A DNA stretch of 64,000 nt from Phylloscopus collybita (lineage: Eukaryota; Chordata; Aves; Passeriformes; Phylloscopidae). Numbering within the stretch: position 1 is the first letter of the stretch; each line of letters opens with the position of its first letter. The stretch is taken from positions 26,773,501-26,837,500 of the forward strand of contig JAJNNQ010000009.1 of the NCBI GenBank assembly GCA_027886175.1, read 5' to 3'. The position numbers were made by a program, and so were the translations under genes. The notes under the pieces are model-generated. The model was not told where the DNA came from and made no database searches. It saw nothing but the letters and a program-made list of their open reading frames with translations. This document shows, piece after piece, positions 26,431-37,350 of the stretch.

Positions 26431-26860
26431 TGTAGAGCACAGTTTTGCCAAGTTTCCTTTCAAATCTGGGATTTACATTCAGTCACTTCAGTAGTAGCAG
26501 AGGAGTTCTATGCAAATAAAGCGTCAATTAACCTGCGTTGTGGTTGCTGATTCAAAATAAAGCAAATCAACAAAACTCTTAGATGTGTGCCTGCCATCCC
26601 TTCCCTTCCTATCACATACTCACATAAAGTAGAATATAATCTCAAACTAGACTAGGAAAAGATCCTGCCAGAAATACAGTAACAATTGTGTGCTGTCTGG
26701 GAGACAGACTGAGTAAATTGGCCTTCCGTGACATTATGCTCATATATAATGGTAAATTAATGTTGGCACTCCTCTTGGCTGTCTGCATTCACACCCAGAA
26801 ATGTGAAATTCATTTAATTGGATGAATTTCAAGTTATACTGGAAACTTCTGCCAATAACC
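26431..26860. promoter_or_regulatory. Candidate conserved noncoding element (motif-rich)
   Basis: This stretch is non-repetitive and holds several regulatory-type motifs close together. There is an octamer ATGCAAAT at about 26511, a TCAATTAACC homeodomain-type site, TGTGGTTGCTGA (RUNX/MAF-like), paired TTGGC half-sites at about 26763-26779 (NFI-like), and a 10-bp perfect inverted repeat with a TTAATTGG loop (26804-26831). Motif matches alone are weak evidence. Only alignment across birds would show whether it is conserved. Confidence 0.3.
26804..26831. repeat. Inverted repeat with 10-bp arms around a TTAATTGG core
   Basis: TGAAATTCAT (26804-26813) and ATGAATTTCA (26822-26831) are perfect reverse complements around TTAATTGG. 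The core contains an ATTA-type homeodomain site. It could be a dimeric protein-binding site or chance in AT-rich DNA. Confidence 0.6.
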
Positions 26861-29800
26861 AAACTGAATCTTCCCAGAATTAGAAAGATACAGACCATTC
26901 CTGTAGGGAAGTGTTGAAAGGTTTGACAGACAATTGCTGACCCGAGCTAAAATGAGTGTATGTTTCAGATTGAAAGGCAGAGCTACTCAATAGCTCAATT
27001 ATATAAAATCTCTGCACATCCCTGATTTACGATATGTGCCTAATTAAAGAAGTGTTTCCCTTATGATTTATACTAGCATGACTAACACCCTGGAAAATTT
27101 TCTCTCCCAAAAAAAATGTTAAATTTAACCACAGCAATGGCTTTCTGTTAAGAGTCATCTACTTTGTAGCTTTTTAGTTTATGTCAGTCATATTTCAGAA
27201 TAATCTTATCAGTAACAAAATGTGATACTCTGGAATGATAGAATGCTTGTATGCTCTGGATTTTATACTATTTTCCACTATACTGGACGAAGAAAACTTT
27301 TATTAAATGAGTAATAAATTATATTATTTCTTAATATCATATGCTGATCATATTAATCTCATCAATATTCTTATTGATTAACCTCTACACTTTCTTTCCC
27401 TTTTTAGATTCCTCTTTAATATGTCTGATTCTATTTGTCTGTTTCCCTAGTTGAGTGTCAAAGGAGATAAAATAAGACGAAATTCCAACAGCCAGAACAA
27501 CTTAGTAAATCCGCTGCTTCAAACACCTCACTTAGCACATTCAGTTTTCTCTTCTCTATATGCAGCAAAGCAATGCATTATTTATAGAAATTTCCATACC
27601 ACAATTATTCTTACATAATAAAACAACGTAAAAAAAATGCAAAAGACCATGTTCATCAGGTGCTTACACCTCTATTATCACAAAATTAAACTGTTTTCCA
27701 TATATATTTTTCCTTGATAAGAACAGATCAAGCTTCTGTAGATCAGGTCCAGCCATAATAAATGCTTATGGTGCATATAGCTGACATAATAGTAAGGTTA
27801 AGAAGAGATTGTTATAATGCTTCAAGGTCATGTCACATAAAACTTGTTTAAAATACAGTGTTACCAAGACTTATTAACTACTGCATTCTAATTACAAACA
27901 AGAAAAATTTTAACTGACAGTTCCTGTCCCTAACACTTTCAGAACAAATTTTTAACTGAAAGACATTGAATATTGACTTACACATAAAAAAAAAAGGTGT
28001 TTACCCATATTTGGCACAGTGACAGACCACATGCAATCTCTGAAACCAGCAATACTGAGTTGGGAATAAACCTGAGTAGGCTGGCATGCTCTGTGTGCTC
28101 CATAGGCAGCGTTAAACATAGGCAGTATAGAATCAAGGTATCTACTCTACATCAATGGCAACAGACACTTATTTCCCATTTGCACACATTTTTGTTGTGG
28201 CTCTTTATCTCCCACTGGAGTCCCATTTCCTGCCACCTATTATCACCCTAACTCCTTCCACTAATGTAGCTCTTATTTTTTGTATCTATTTCCTGTGAAA
28301 TGAGTGTGCAGAACAGCCAGACTAGTATGCTCTATTTTTTTTTCCTCCTATAAAAACCAATCCTTACAGAACAGTTTTTCTTTTCTTATTACAGAAATAT
28401 CTGTTCTCAGAATTCTCAGATTCAGTACAATTTTAGAGTTCAGGCCATGTGGGCTGGGGAATTCAGGTCACTTCATGAACTTTATCACAATGACAGATGC
28501 ATGAGTTTTTGGAAAGGTTGTTCTCTCTTTTCTTGCTTGGCTAACATTTACCTTCAAAAATTTAGGGGTTGAAGAAAAGTGGAAATCCAATATCTATTAT
28601 CACATAAAAAAAGCTCTGGTGTGTATTAGCTATGTATATATGTATGGGTATTTTAAAACTGCATAGATATAACCAAACTTTTGGAAGTATCTTTAAGTGT
28701 TAAGGCATTTGAGACAAGCACTAAATGTAGGAAAGAACATTGTGGGGATATAAAAGGAGATGCTGCTGAAGGCAGTCTCCTCTTTGATATGTTACACCTG
28801 TGTTAATTATCCTAGAGTAGAAACAGCCTTGCCCTCACAGCCATGGGCATGATAAAGAGTGAGTTAACTGCTAGGTAATCTGTTGGAATCTGCTGGCCGT
28901 GCTGTGGAGACCTAGGGACAGGAGGTCGTGCAAGGGCCAGAAAAGGTAAGATGCTGTATGTAGGACAGACAGGGTTAGGTGGCTGTGATAGGGACAGGAA
29001 GGTGCAAGCCCAAACTGCAGCAGGAAGGGAGACAGAGCCAGAGCTGTGTGGAGCTGCTCTTAGAGGATACAGAGAAAAGGTATGGGAGACTTTTTGAATA
29101 ACAGGATGCTGATACTTGAAGCCTTCTGATGATTTTAATGAAGCACTTTAAGTGCAGTGTCCATGTAGGCTGCCGTTTATTGACTGCGACAGAACATGTT
29201 GTCCAGTATGCTGCCACAGAGGAAAAAAGCTTATTCCTTTGCAAAACAAAACCACCCCTTCTCAGCAAGAATTTAAAGATAGCTAGTTAATGGAAAAAAA
29301 AAAAAAAACAACTTAAAGGATGGCATAATTTCTCCTTCAAATGGCAATCATTAACAAACAGCTTGGACTTGCATTATGTATAGTGGGAAAAATTGTAGTA
29401 CTGCACTGTTCTAGCACACCACCACATGGACCAGTGTTAAAAGAGTCTACCAGTGTTCACATGGAGAACAACGTAAACATTTAGCTTTGTAAAATAATGA
29501 AAAATTTGTAAAATCAAAACCAGATCAACAGGCTTTTGTGCAATTTATACTCACTTTTGTAGAGCTGAACCAAAACTGTTCAGGAAGAGAGTGCCCTGTG
29601 ATCAGTGGAAGAAGGCACAAGATGCTCCCTGTTTTCACTTGTTGAACAAAATAGAGATCTGACAGAATTTTCATTAACCAGCAAAATAAGGGAAACTTAT
29701 GGGCTAGCTTGAAGAAAATGGGGAAGCTTAGGGGAAGGCTGAAGAAAATATTTTCAGGGTAATAATTTAGTTCATAATCACAGTAATGCCTGCCAGATCA

Positions 29801-30359
29801 GAGCCAACATTACTATATATGAGGTGATTTAGCAGCAAATGACAAGCCCCACTGACTCTACCTAAGGAGTTGTTTTTCAGAACCATATTACTTGAATACC
29901 TGCAGGTATAAGGAAGACACACCTGACCAACTGCAGGACCACCTTAAACCAGTTTTGACTTTCCGTTGTGTACCCATGAGTTACTGCAGTGTCAGAAAAG
30001 GTTTAGTTTTCTATTGAAGAACAGATGCTTGCATAGGAATGGAAACGGTTTAGACTAGAAAGGGTTAATGCACTTCAGTTATTTTTTTTCTTTAAGTCTC
30101 CACAGTCATAATGCAGCATTCATGGTTTCTGCTTTGAGAATTTCAATAGGAAGAAAAGATTAAAAATAATATTCCTTTGCTCATGAATTCTATACTTCCC
30201 CTGCTGTTCAGTGATATTTTCCCTTCAGTAGAATTCTACAAGAGAGAGTGAAATGACTAGTGATGCCTTCTGTTCCTGTCTCTCTCTTTACTGTCACACA
30301 GGAAAGAGGTTTGGCTTTCTTCCCTCTTTTGGCAAAAAGAACTTAATAAACTTTGCTTC
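26861..30359. other. Unique sequence without a recognised gene
   Basis: Mostly AT-rich. 28740-29060 is G+C-richer and starts with a canonical TATA-like ATATAAAAG (28748-28756), followed about 200 bp later by AAAAGGTAAG (28944-28953), which matches a splice donor. No open frame of note links them. An A-run of about 16 lies near 29293. Nothing else recognised. Confidence 0.55.
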
Positions 30360-30380
30360 TTTTTTTTTTTTTTTTTTTTT
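30360..30380. repeat. Poly-T run (21)
   Basis: Uninterrupted T21 with no recognised retrocopy attached. Confidence 0.9.
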
Positions 30381-32454
30381 CCTTAAGTTAGATTAAAGGA
30401 TTTCAGTCCTACCAGAATAAAATAAATGTAGCCAAAAACTTTTTATCAATATATATTTCTGTGTACCACATTCACTCTCAAAGATCACAGCCTTCAGAAT
30501 AAGTTTATTCAACTAATCCATTTAGCAATGTTTTTTGAAGCCGGACAATTTAGTAACCTTCAATAATCAGGAAGAAGTATTTATTATTTAGTATTTAGTT
30601 TCAGTGGCCCTTAGCCTACCAGATGCTACATGCTTCCTTCCTTTCAATGAGCTTTGGCAGACATGCAGAAGTACAAAAACTAAAGGACAGAATGCAGAAT
30701 CACATTCAAATAAAATTTACCATCTGACAACAGTCTACTGTAAAAGTACCCCTGCTCTAACTAATTCCAAGGCCATACAAAAATACATACTAGAGAGACA
30801 AAAAGCTGTTGCATACTGGGAGCCCTTGTGTTTCTGTAAAAATGCCTCAAAAACTGCAGAAAATTAATTGGTGTCTAAAATTGTGAGCCTTAATCCAGAC
30901 CTAGTTAGTTCTGCAAAATCAACTGGAAATGGACAGAGGACAAGGCAGCAAAACTGGGAACCTAATCCTCTTTGGAGACAATATTCACTTGTTTCAAAGG
31001 CCAAAGATTTCTGTGTATTTGTTTCTTGTTTGGACTGGCAACCAATCTGAGCACTGGTTTATCAGGCAGCACTACCCACCCACGGTTTGACAGCTGAATA
31101 GCTGAGGAGGAAAAGCTGGAGAAAGCCAAGGGACAGGGCAGTGGCAGAGCACAGCTGACTCTACAGAGGTAGATTGATGAGTCTACAAAGATAGGTCTCG
31201 ACAATCCCTATTAAAGATACCACTTCAGGTTGAAGGTGGTAGCAAGGAAACCCCAACCAACATTTTACAGGTATCGCCTACTCTATCCTATCCAGGATTT
31301 TATGCAAAAGATTTCTGACTACATTCCTTATAGATGCTGAAAAGGATTAAAAAAAAACATATACCATAGAGGTATGGATCGGCTCTTAACAATTTTAACA
31401 GAATATAAAATATGAAGGAAATAAGATCAATTCTACTATTAAGTAGTCTTAACTGCTTATTTTTGTAAGCATGGATAAATACACGACATATCCCTCATCA
31501 ATATTAAAACAGAAAAATATTAAGTTTTGTACAAAGGTTCAAGTTCTTTTAAGTCCCTTTTGACTTTGCTTCAGGAGTTTAGAAACTAACTGCATTCATC
31601 AGTTACACATGCAGTGAAAAAAGGCAAAAAAGTGAAGATAATTACATATATTGTTTTCACTCTTTTATCTGTGAACATTGAAGGAATGTAAGAGAAATGT
31701 TGAAAATTCTCTGATTAAACTCAGATTTTGCTGCTCTAGTTTATAAACTCTGGAAATTCACTGAACTCAAGGGCAGTTTAGAACTTTAGAGGACACAGTG
31801 TTCCTTCTCAGATAACTTTTTTTCCCCTTAGCCCTTCAAGTGAAAGATTCATAATTACAACTCCACTAAAAAAATAACCAAAATTATAATTTATAAAAAT
31901 ATAATGTAATTCAAATTAAATACATGATAATTTTTGTCGAATTTCATCACACTCTATTAAAAATAACCATTAATTTTAAGATCAACAGCTCTTCTTGACA
32001 AAGATTTTCTATAATGTTTGTTGTCTAAAATACAAATTTTCACATTGCCTCTTTTTTCAGAGAAGGCCTGTATCACCAATATTTTAGTTTTCAAAGAAAT
32101 AGAGAGCCTGGAGGCAGCTGAAGGAAAAAAAAACAAACCCAAAAAAGGATACTTGTAGGTAGCAGGCACATTTGTGCTTCACTTAAAAAACAGTAAAACT
32201 AAGTAGTAGCCCCAATTTAAAACAAACAATATACCATTATTTTTCTCCGGTATTTGCAGTAATAAAAGACGGGAACAATCATATAAAAGCATCCCAGCTC
32301 TTGTAGGCAACCAGTAACAGAATATTCCAGTTAGAAAAATTGGGGTTTTAATTTTTTTTTTATCTCCACAGTCTAGACACTTTTTATAGTTATCTAACAA
32401 ATGTCCAAGATGCATGTTACCAGAAAAAAAAAAGTTTATTCTCTTTTCCGTCTG
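30381..32454. other. Unique sequence without a gene
   Basis: AT-rich. An in-frame stretch at 30604-31050 is open apart from one TAA at 30865-30867, but its translation has no recognisable domain. I treat it as chance. No repeat family recognised until the LTR that follows. Confidence 0.55.
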
Positions 32455-32725
32455 TTGAAACTGGTTGGGGAGATGTTTTTCTTTATCTCCTGTATAACCC
32501 ATTCCTCATAACTCCAGGGGGAGGGGGAGAGTGCCTTCTGATAATGGGCCAGCTGTTAAAACCAGGTGCAGCAATGTTCCTTCTCTCTTGCACAACCCAT
32601 CCTCCTTCCAGGGAGATATCTTCTGCCAATGGGCCATTAAGACTCATCACATGACTGAAAATATTACATCATCCCACTGTGAGATGTTCCACCCAATGGG
32701 GTGGGGAACCAACTGCTCCTACCCA

Positions 32726-32733
32726 TATAAAAA
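32726..32733 (+). promoter_or_regulatory. LTR TATA box
   Basis: TATAAAAA inside the ERVL-like LTR, at the position expected between U3 and R. There is no evidence that it is active. Confidence 0.55.
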
Positions 32734-32944
32734 CTGAGACTCAGGAACACCAGGTATCCCGTTTTCCACTGGATTCTTGAGGAAGACCAGACCCATCTCA
32801 TCACCACTGGATGCTTTCTACAGGACCATCTCTACTCCAACAGAACCACATCTGTTTCTCCAGGAGGATTTATTTAGACTGCTTCCAACACCCTGACCAA
32901 CAGGGTATCAGGTTGTATTTCTGATTCTGTCAGGGTTTCTAGGA

Positions 32945-32990
32945 TTGTTGTTTGTTTGTTTGCTTGTTTGTTTTGGTGGTTTTTTTTTTG
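32945..32990. repeat. (TTTG)n / T-rich tract inside the LTR
   Basis: Alternating TTTG units followed by a T-run, within the plus-strand LTR. Confidence 0.85.
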
Positions 32991-33676
32991 GTACTACTAC
33001 ATTTGTATTTTTAATATTCCTAGTAAAGAACTGTTATTCCCATTCCCAAATATTTGCCTGAAAGCCCTTAATTACAAAATTATAATATTTTGGAGGGAGG
33101 GGGTTTACATTCTCCATTCCAAGGGAAACTCCAGCTTTCCCTGATAGACATCTGTCTTCCCAAATCAAGACAATGACAAAATTTGTTTCAATCAGATATA
33201 AAGGATATGAGCATCTGTTTTAATCTGTATAACAGATTAAAACCAATTTAATGAAGACGTGATTACTATTATAATATTAATGAAACAATATTTTTAAATT
33301 TAGCAGGAAAATTCAAGATGTATGAAATTTTTATTCAATCTAAGAAACAAATTTCGACTGTGATGGATTGACCTTGTCTGAATACCAGGTGCCCACTAAA
33401 GCCATTCTGTCACTCCCCTCAGCTGGTTTGGGAGAAGAAAAGAAAATATAACAAAAGGCTCATGAGTTAAGATAAAGGCAAGAAAAGATCACTCAGCAGT
33501 CGCTATCACAGACAAAATAGAATCAACTTGGAGAAAAAACCTGAATTTACTACCAATCAAAATCAGAGTAGGATAATGAGAAATAAAGCCTAATCTTAAA
33601 ACACCTTACTCCCACTCTGTCCCTCTTCATACCCTAAATTTCACTCCTACATTCTCTATCTCCTCCTGCCCAGAGG

Positions 33677-33682
33677 TGCTGG
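33677..33682. repeat. Target-site duplication, left copy (TGCTGG)
   Basis: TGCTGG immediately precedes the TG of the nested LTR, and the identical six bases follow its CA at 34188-34193. Six-base duplications are typical of beta-/alpha-retrovirus-like (ERVK/ERV2) integrations. Confidence 0.9.
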
Positions 33683-34187
33683 TGTGGTAGTTCATTTTTC
33701 CTAAATGGTTCTATTCTCCTCCAAATGTATAGTTCATTACCGAGTTGTTGTAAACCACCCCCTAAGTTGCCATTCATTGTAACTCAATTGTTACCCAACC
33801 CCTCCTCCCCTCAGTATCCCATTGGTCCGAGCCTTGGATCTGCCCCCTCGCTGGAAAGCCCTTTTAAGCTGAGGACAGGAGGTGGAAGGCCTCTTGCTTG
33901 CTCTTGCTTGCTCCCTCTCCTTCCCCCTCTCTCCTGTGGGAGCCATGCCACTCCCCCCTGGTGTGGGACCCCCAAACAAACCCTGTCAAATCAACACCCT
34001 GAGAAGCCGTGTCGTGCCTTGCCTGCCTGTGTGCTGCCATTAGCTGCTACATGCTGCCAAGAGAATCCTCCTGGAAAGCTCTGGTAAGGCTCCTGTACCT
34101 CACCTCCCTTCCTGGACCCAGAAGGACTTGTTGCCAGTTCTCCTGCAGCTGCTAGCCAGGCAGGAAGAAAAGCAGGAGAAAGCAACA
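33683..34187 (+). mobile_element. Nested 505-bp solo LTR (ERVK/ERV2-like), plus strand
   Basis: The unit starts TGTGGTAG and ends AAGCAACA, giving the TG...CA ends of a retroviral LTR. It is bounded by perfect 6-bp duplications (TGCTGG). The outer LTR resumes on each side exactly as expected if one target copy is removed, so the insertion is clean. Plus orientation is suggested by an inverted CCAAT box (ATTGG, 33821-33825), a TATA-like TTTTAAG at about 33862-33868, and an AACAAA polyadenylation-like hexamer at 33975-33980. A pyrimidine-rich TTGCTTGCTC segment lies at 33893-33945. As a solo LTR it is the product of recombination between the two LTRs of a provirus. The 120-codon open frame inside it is not a gene. 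Confidence 0.88.
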
Positions 34188-34193
34188 TGCTGG
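34188..34193. repeat. Target-site duplication, right copy (TGCTGG)
   Basis: Right-hand partner of 33677-33682. It directly follows the CA end of the nested LTR and precedes resumption of the older LTR. Confidence 0.9.
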
Positions 34194-34604
34194 GGAATGG
34201 GAGCTTTGGTCAGTTCTTCATAGATCGTCTCTGGTGCTCACAGGCACTGCTGCCTCACTGTGGTCTGCACCACAGGCTGCAGGGGAATCTCTGCTCCAGC
34301 ACTTGGAACACCTCCTCACATCCTTCTTCACTGACCTTGGTGTCTGCAGGGCTTTTTCTCTCCTATGCTCACCCCTGTCTTCTCTGGCTGCTGTTGCACA
34401 GGCTTTGTTTCCTGATCTTAAGTACATTATCCCAGAGGTGCTACCACCATGGCTGCTGGGCTCAGCCTTGGCTACTGTAGGTTTTCTCTGGGAGCCCTCT
34501 GGCATTGGTTCTGTCAAACATGAGGGAAGCTTCTGGTGGCTTCTCATACGAGCCACTTCTTTAGCCCCTCTGCTACCAAAACTTTGCCACGTAATTTCAG
34601 TATA

Positions 34605-36141
34605 AAGATTTATGCATTTCAAGCATTGTCTTTTGGGCCCTGTAGGAGCAGGAAGACAAATATCCAAGAACAGCTGAAGCTATTTCTGTGTCACCATTAA
34701 TCTTTAAGCAGTTGATGAAACAGTGAATTAATTGGAACTGCTGAACCAACCCTAACCTTTTTTTTCCCTAAAGTTTTAACAATTTTAGTTTGCAAAAAAA
34801 CAGTGCAAATAAAAAGACAGGTCTCTTGTTCTAAATATTTTTTTTTCATTAATCTAGAGGGACCAGAAGTATTATGGTAGGCTTCTAAAGGGCTAATGTA
34901 CCTTAAAAGATGGACTGTCATATATTACTGTTTTAGGTTCACTGCACTGTGCTAAGCTGTCTAATTTTAAAAATCCTAGTAAAGCAAGTCTTGTACACAA
35001 AAATCTACTTCCCCCTGGATAGCTAACTTTCCCTGAACATTTTCAAATGTTGCAGTGTTTTGTACTTTTCCTCTTCCTTTTTAGTTTCTCTAGGCTGCAT
35101 ACAGAATTCTGTTAACAACACAATTTTTTTATGGTTTGTCAGGTATAAATAACTGCTCAACTATGCTGGGATTAGCTCTCAAGATTGTCTCTGAGGATAT
35201 TTCAATCCAGAAGATCTATGGAAAAAGGACCGGGTACAGCTGTGAGGAACAGAGCATGTTTACATATGTATTAACACAACAACCAAAGATTGATCTGAAT
35301 ACACCCATAAGGAAAGGTTGCAGAGATTTTTGTGAGTCACTGATCTCTAATAATTCTGCAAGATACACACTGAAACTGGGCCCCACATCTTGTGAATGCT
35401 TATACTTCCATGTTATATTCTTTGCTTAGGAACTTTGGAGTCATTATTCTTTTGCATACCTGTGAGGCCAAGATCCAGGCTCTATTTCCCAAACCCTGGG
35501 GAGTCCAGGCAGTGAGCCAAAAGCATTTACTCTCTTTTGTTATAGCTTAACTGCAATCTCAGGTCCTCAGCTGTGGATGAGGAGAATGAGGCAACTCAAG
35601 GAGGGTGTTGAGGGTGTGTGAATGTTACCTTTCTTTTCCTTCATTTTCAGCATCTCAACACCCAGTCTCCTGACTGAGCTTGTGAACTGCCACATCTTAT
35701 AGCCTGTTTGTAAAAACACTTTGTATTAGGCTCCTTAGGCTAGCAGCAGGAAGGTAATCCCTTCACAAGAGCTGCTCAGATGGCTTCATGCCTCTGAGTT
35801 TTCCCCATTTCTGCCTCAAAAAAATCCACTCTTCCAGATGCTGATTAGATAGTGTAGTGCCATTTTCCTCCAGGAAACAAATCACCACCACTGGTAATAG
35901 CTCTCTAGACAAATACTCACAAATTGAATGACTAATAGTAAAGGATGCTGAGCTGTTCTAACTGGATAAGGGAAAATTCACACGAAAGATCTTGTTGAGG
36001 AGTATTTCCAAAGAATCCCTTGTGTCTCTGAGAAATATTTCATTAATATTATTCTTAGAACTTAAAACAAATGCCTGTTTTATTGAATAATTTTTTTTAT
36101 TACTAAGAAACCAATGATGTTTTAATTTTTTAACACTTATT
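34605..36141. other. Unique sequence without a gene
   Basis: No gene recognised. An open frame of 97 codons at 35136-35429 (plus strand) has no domain. The 35450-35770 part is somewhat richer in G+C and unrecognised. Confidence 0.55.
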
Positions 36142-36330
36142 ACAGGATCATTGAGCTGAAAAGGAACAAAAGAAATTACTCAGTCTAAGCCCTAGTCTTG
36201 AAATTGTTTGAAACACTACCAGTTAGAGAGCCTCCATAACTTGCATAGACTACACATCAAAAAAAACTTCCGTAATATCCTCGTAAGTGCTGCATTGTAG
36301 CTCTCTGTTCATTTTCTTACACTCTTGCTG
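36142..36330 (-). mobile_element. Decayed CR1-like 3' end, antisense
   Basis: The plus strand begins AGGATCATTGAGCTG and later holds GAGCCTCCATAAC and CTTCCGTAATATCC, in the order expected of a reverse-complemented CR1 3' region. Similarity is low, and the assignment is by overall pattern rather than by exact match. No coding capacity. Confidence 0.5.
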
Positions 36331-36665
36331 ATTCATTCCAAGTATTGTTTTTTCTTTAAATGTAACACCCAAATCTGAATACAAAATACTGAATACTGAT
36401 GCTTTGTCAGTGCTGAACACATGTATAGAAATACCAGAACCAACAAATCAGGGGCAAGAAAATACAGAAAAAAAACTTCAAGCAAAATAGTTTAAAATAT
36501 TTTAAAAAAATAATTTAGTTTGGATCACCTATGACCTGAAAAATCACCATTTACAGACGCTCAGTACAGTTAATTGATTCTGAGTAAATGAGGTGACTAC
36601 CTCATGGATAGGTTTAATATGTAATTAAGGTATTTGATAATCATGCAATGCTGTCAAAATCTGTA

Positions 36666-36702
36666 TTATGGAATTGATATTTCCATAATTGATATTATGG
36701 AA
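36666..36702. repeat. Alternating inverted/direct 8-mers
   Basis: TTATGGAA (36666-36673), TTCCATAA (36681-36688) and TTATGGAA (36695-36702) alternate in orientation with 6- or 7-base spacers close to TTGATA. The middle copy can pair with either neighbour. Probably produced by template switching or tandem duplication of a small hairpin. Confidence 0.8.
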
Positions 36703-36792
36703 TTGATATACTATTGATAGTTCAATGTTTGTGTTTCTCCTTTGTGACACATACAATTTAAGGACTAGGCATTGCAGGCTGCATACTAAATT

Positions 36793-37322
36793 TAGATGTT
36801 GCCGTGGTCTGGTCCAGTGGTAAAGGTGCCATGACCTTCCTCGCTAGAAGCGTCTTTAAAAAGACACCTAGATCGACAGAGGTGCACTCTCAGGCAGAAA
36901 GTGATTTAGCTCTTTGTGCATCCTTAGGTGCAAAGTGATTCCGCTCTTGTCAAGCACAAAGTGATTTGCTCTCTAGTGCACTCTCAAGTGCAGAGTGATT
37001 TGCTCTTTGAGGAGCTGCCTGAGCAGCAGAGCTGCATTTGCCACCCCTGGTGACACAGGAGGAAAAGCAGTGAGATGGGGTCTTTCCCATCTCCAGGAGA
37101 GCTGCTTTGTTCCACATGTCTGGAACAGAGAGGAGCCAGAGAGCCCAAGGCAAGTGGGATTATACAGGGTAGCTAGGGGTGGGGTTTCACAACTTGGCCA
37201 GTGGGGAGAGGAATGGGAAAAGGGTCCAGTCAGGGGAAGGATCCAAAACGAACCAATAAGCTGGGGTAAAAAAGAACCAGTGAGGTATGATTGACTAACA
37301 CATTTCTTCACCATAACATAGA
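36793..37322 (-). mobile_element. LTR of about 520 bp, minus strand, with 4-bp duplication TAGA
   Basis: The body 36797-37318 begins TGTTGCCG and ends CCATAACA, giving TGTT...AACA inverted ends. It is flanked by TAGA (36793-36796) and TAGA (37319-37322). Four-base duplications fit gammaretrovirus-like (ERV1) integrations, although a 4-bp match can occur by chance. Read on the minus strand it has an ATTGG box (near 37250-37256) and a TATA-like GTATAATCC (near 37162-37168). Downstream on that strand come degenerate tandem repeats of 34-36 bp (plus-strand 36882-37010). Open frames of 67, 99 and 113 codons overlap here on both strands and are not genes. No internal retroviral region adjoins. Confidence 0.65.
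36882..37010. repeat. Tandem 34-36 bp repeats inside the minus-strand LTR
   Basis: Three full and one partial degenerate copies (36882-36917, 36918-36951, 36952-36975 partial, 36976-37010) share the core AAAGTGATTTGCTCT and a GTGCA(C/T)(T/C)CT start. Such arrays in LTRs can arise by slippage and may affect transcription. No specific factor is recognised. Confidence 0.85.
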
Positions 37323-37350
37323 GAGATGTTTGCCAGGGTTTCTCCTTTAG

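Larger units (their letters stand above)
32455..33172 (+). mobile_element. Solo LTR, avian ERVL-like, plus strand (5' edge uncertain)
   Basis: An endogenous-retrovirus LTR recognised from memory as a passerine ERVL-type family. Promoter-like TATAAAAA lies at 32726-32733. A polyadenylation-signal variant AGTAAA lies near 33022, about 295 bp downstream. The unit ends in CA at 33171-33172 after a short U5. A T/G-rich (TTTG) insertion-like tract sits at 32945-32990 within R. The left edge is not defined by a clear TG plus target duplication; 32455 is an estimate. No internal retroviral genes are attached. Confidence 0.65.
33359..34604 (-). mobile_element. Older antisense ERV LTR, split by a nested LTR
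   Basis: The two parts 33359-33682 and 34194-34604 together form one antisense LTR of about 735 bp that I recognise from memory as a common bird ERV LTR (ERVL-like). The left part begins TGTGATGGATTGACC, the reverse complement of an LTR 3' end. The right part runs to about 34604, the LTR 5' end. On the minus strand a TATA-region remnant (GTACTTAAGATC) lies near 34412-34430. The element is interrupted between the two copies of TGCTGG by a younger LTR. No matching target duplication was found for the outer element. Several minus- and plus-strand open frames (up to 149 codons) fall within it and are not genes. Confidence 0.75.

Noticed and set aside
30604..31050. About 149 codons in one frame interrupted by a single TAA
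   Set aside because: No recognisable domain in either half. One such run is plausible by chance among six frames of 64 kb.
32653..32659. ATGAC followed by TG, matching the five bases after the LTR end at 33172
   Set aside because: It would put the left LTR edge at 32658, but the sequence upstream of it also looks like the same LTR family and the TATA box would be too close to the edge. Treated as chance.
33725..34087. 120-codon open frame on the plus strand
   Set aside because: It lies entirely within the nested 505-bp LTR.
34218..34667. 149-codon open frame on the minus strand
   Set aside because: It lies in the right part of the antisense LTR; LTRs are non-coding and the frame has no domain.
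36797..36880. tRNA-like A box (TGGTCCAGTGG) near 36812
   Set aside because: An A-box-like word is present, but no B box (GGTTCGANNCC) follows at the right distance and no cloverleaf can be drawn. It falls within the minus-strand LTR.
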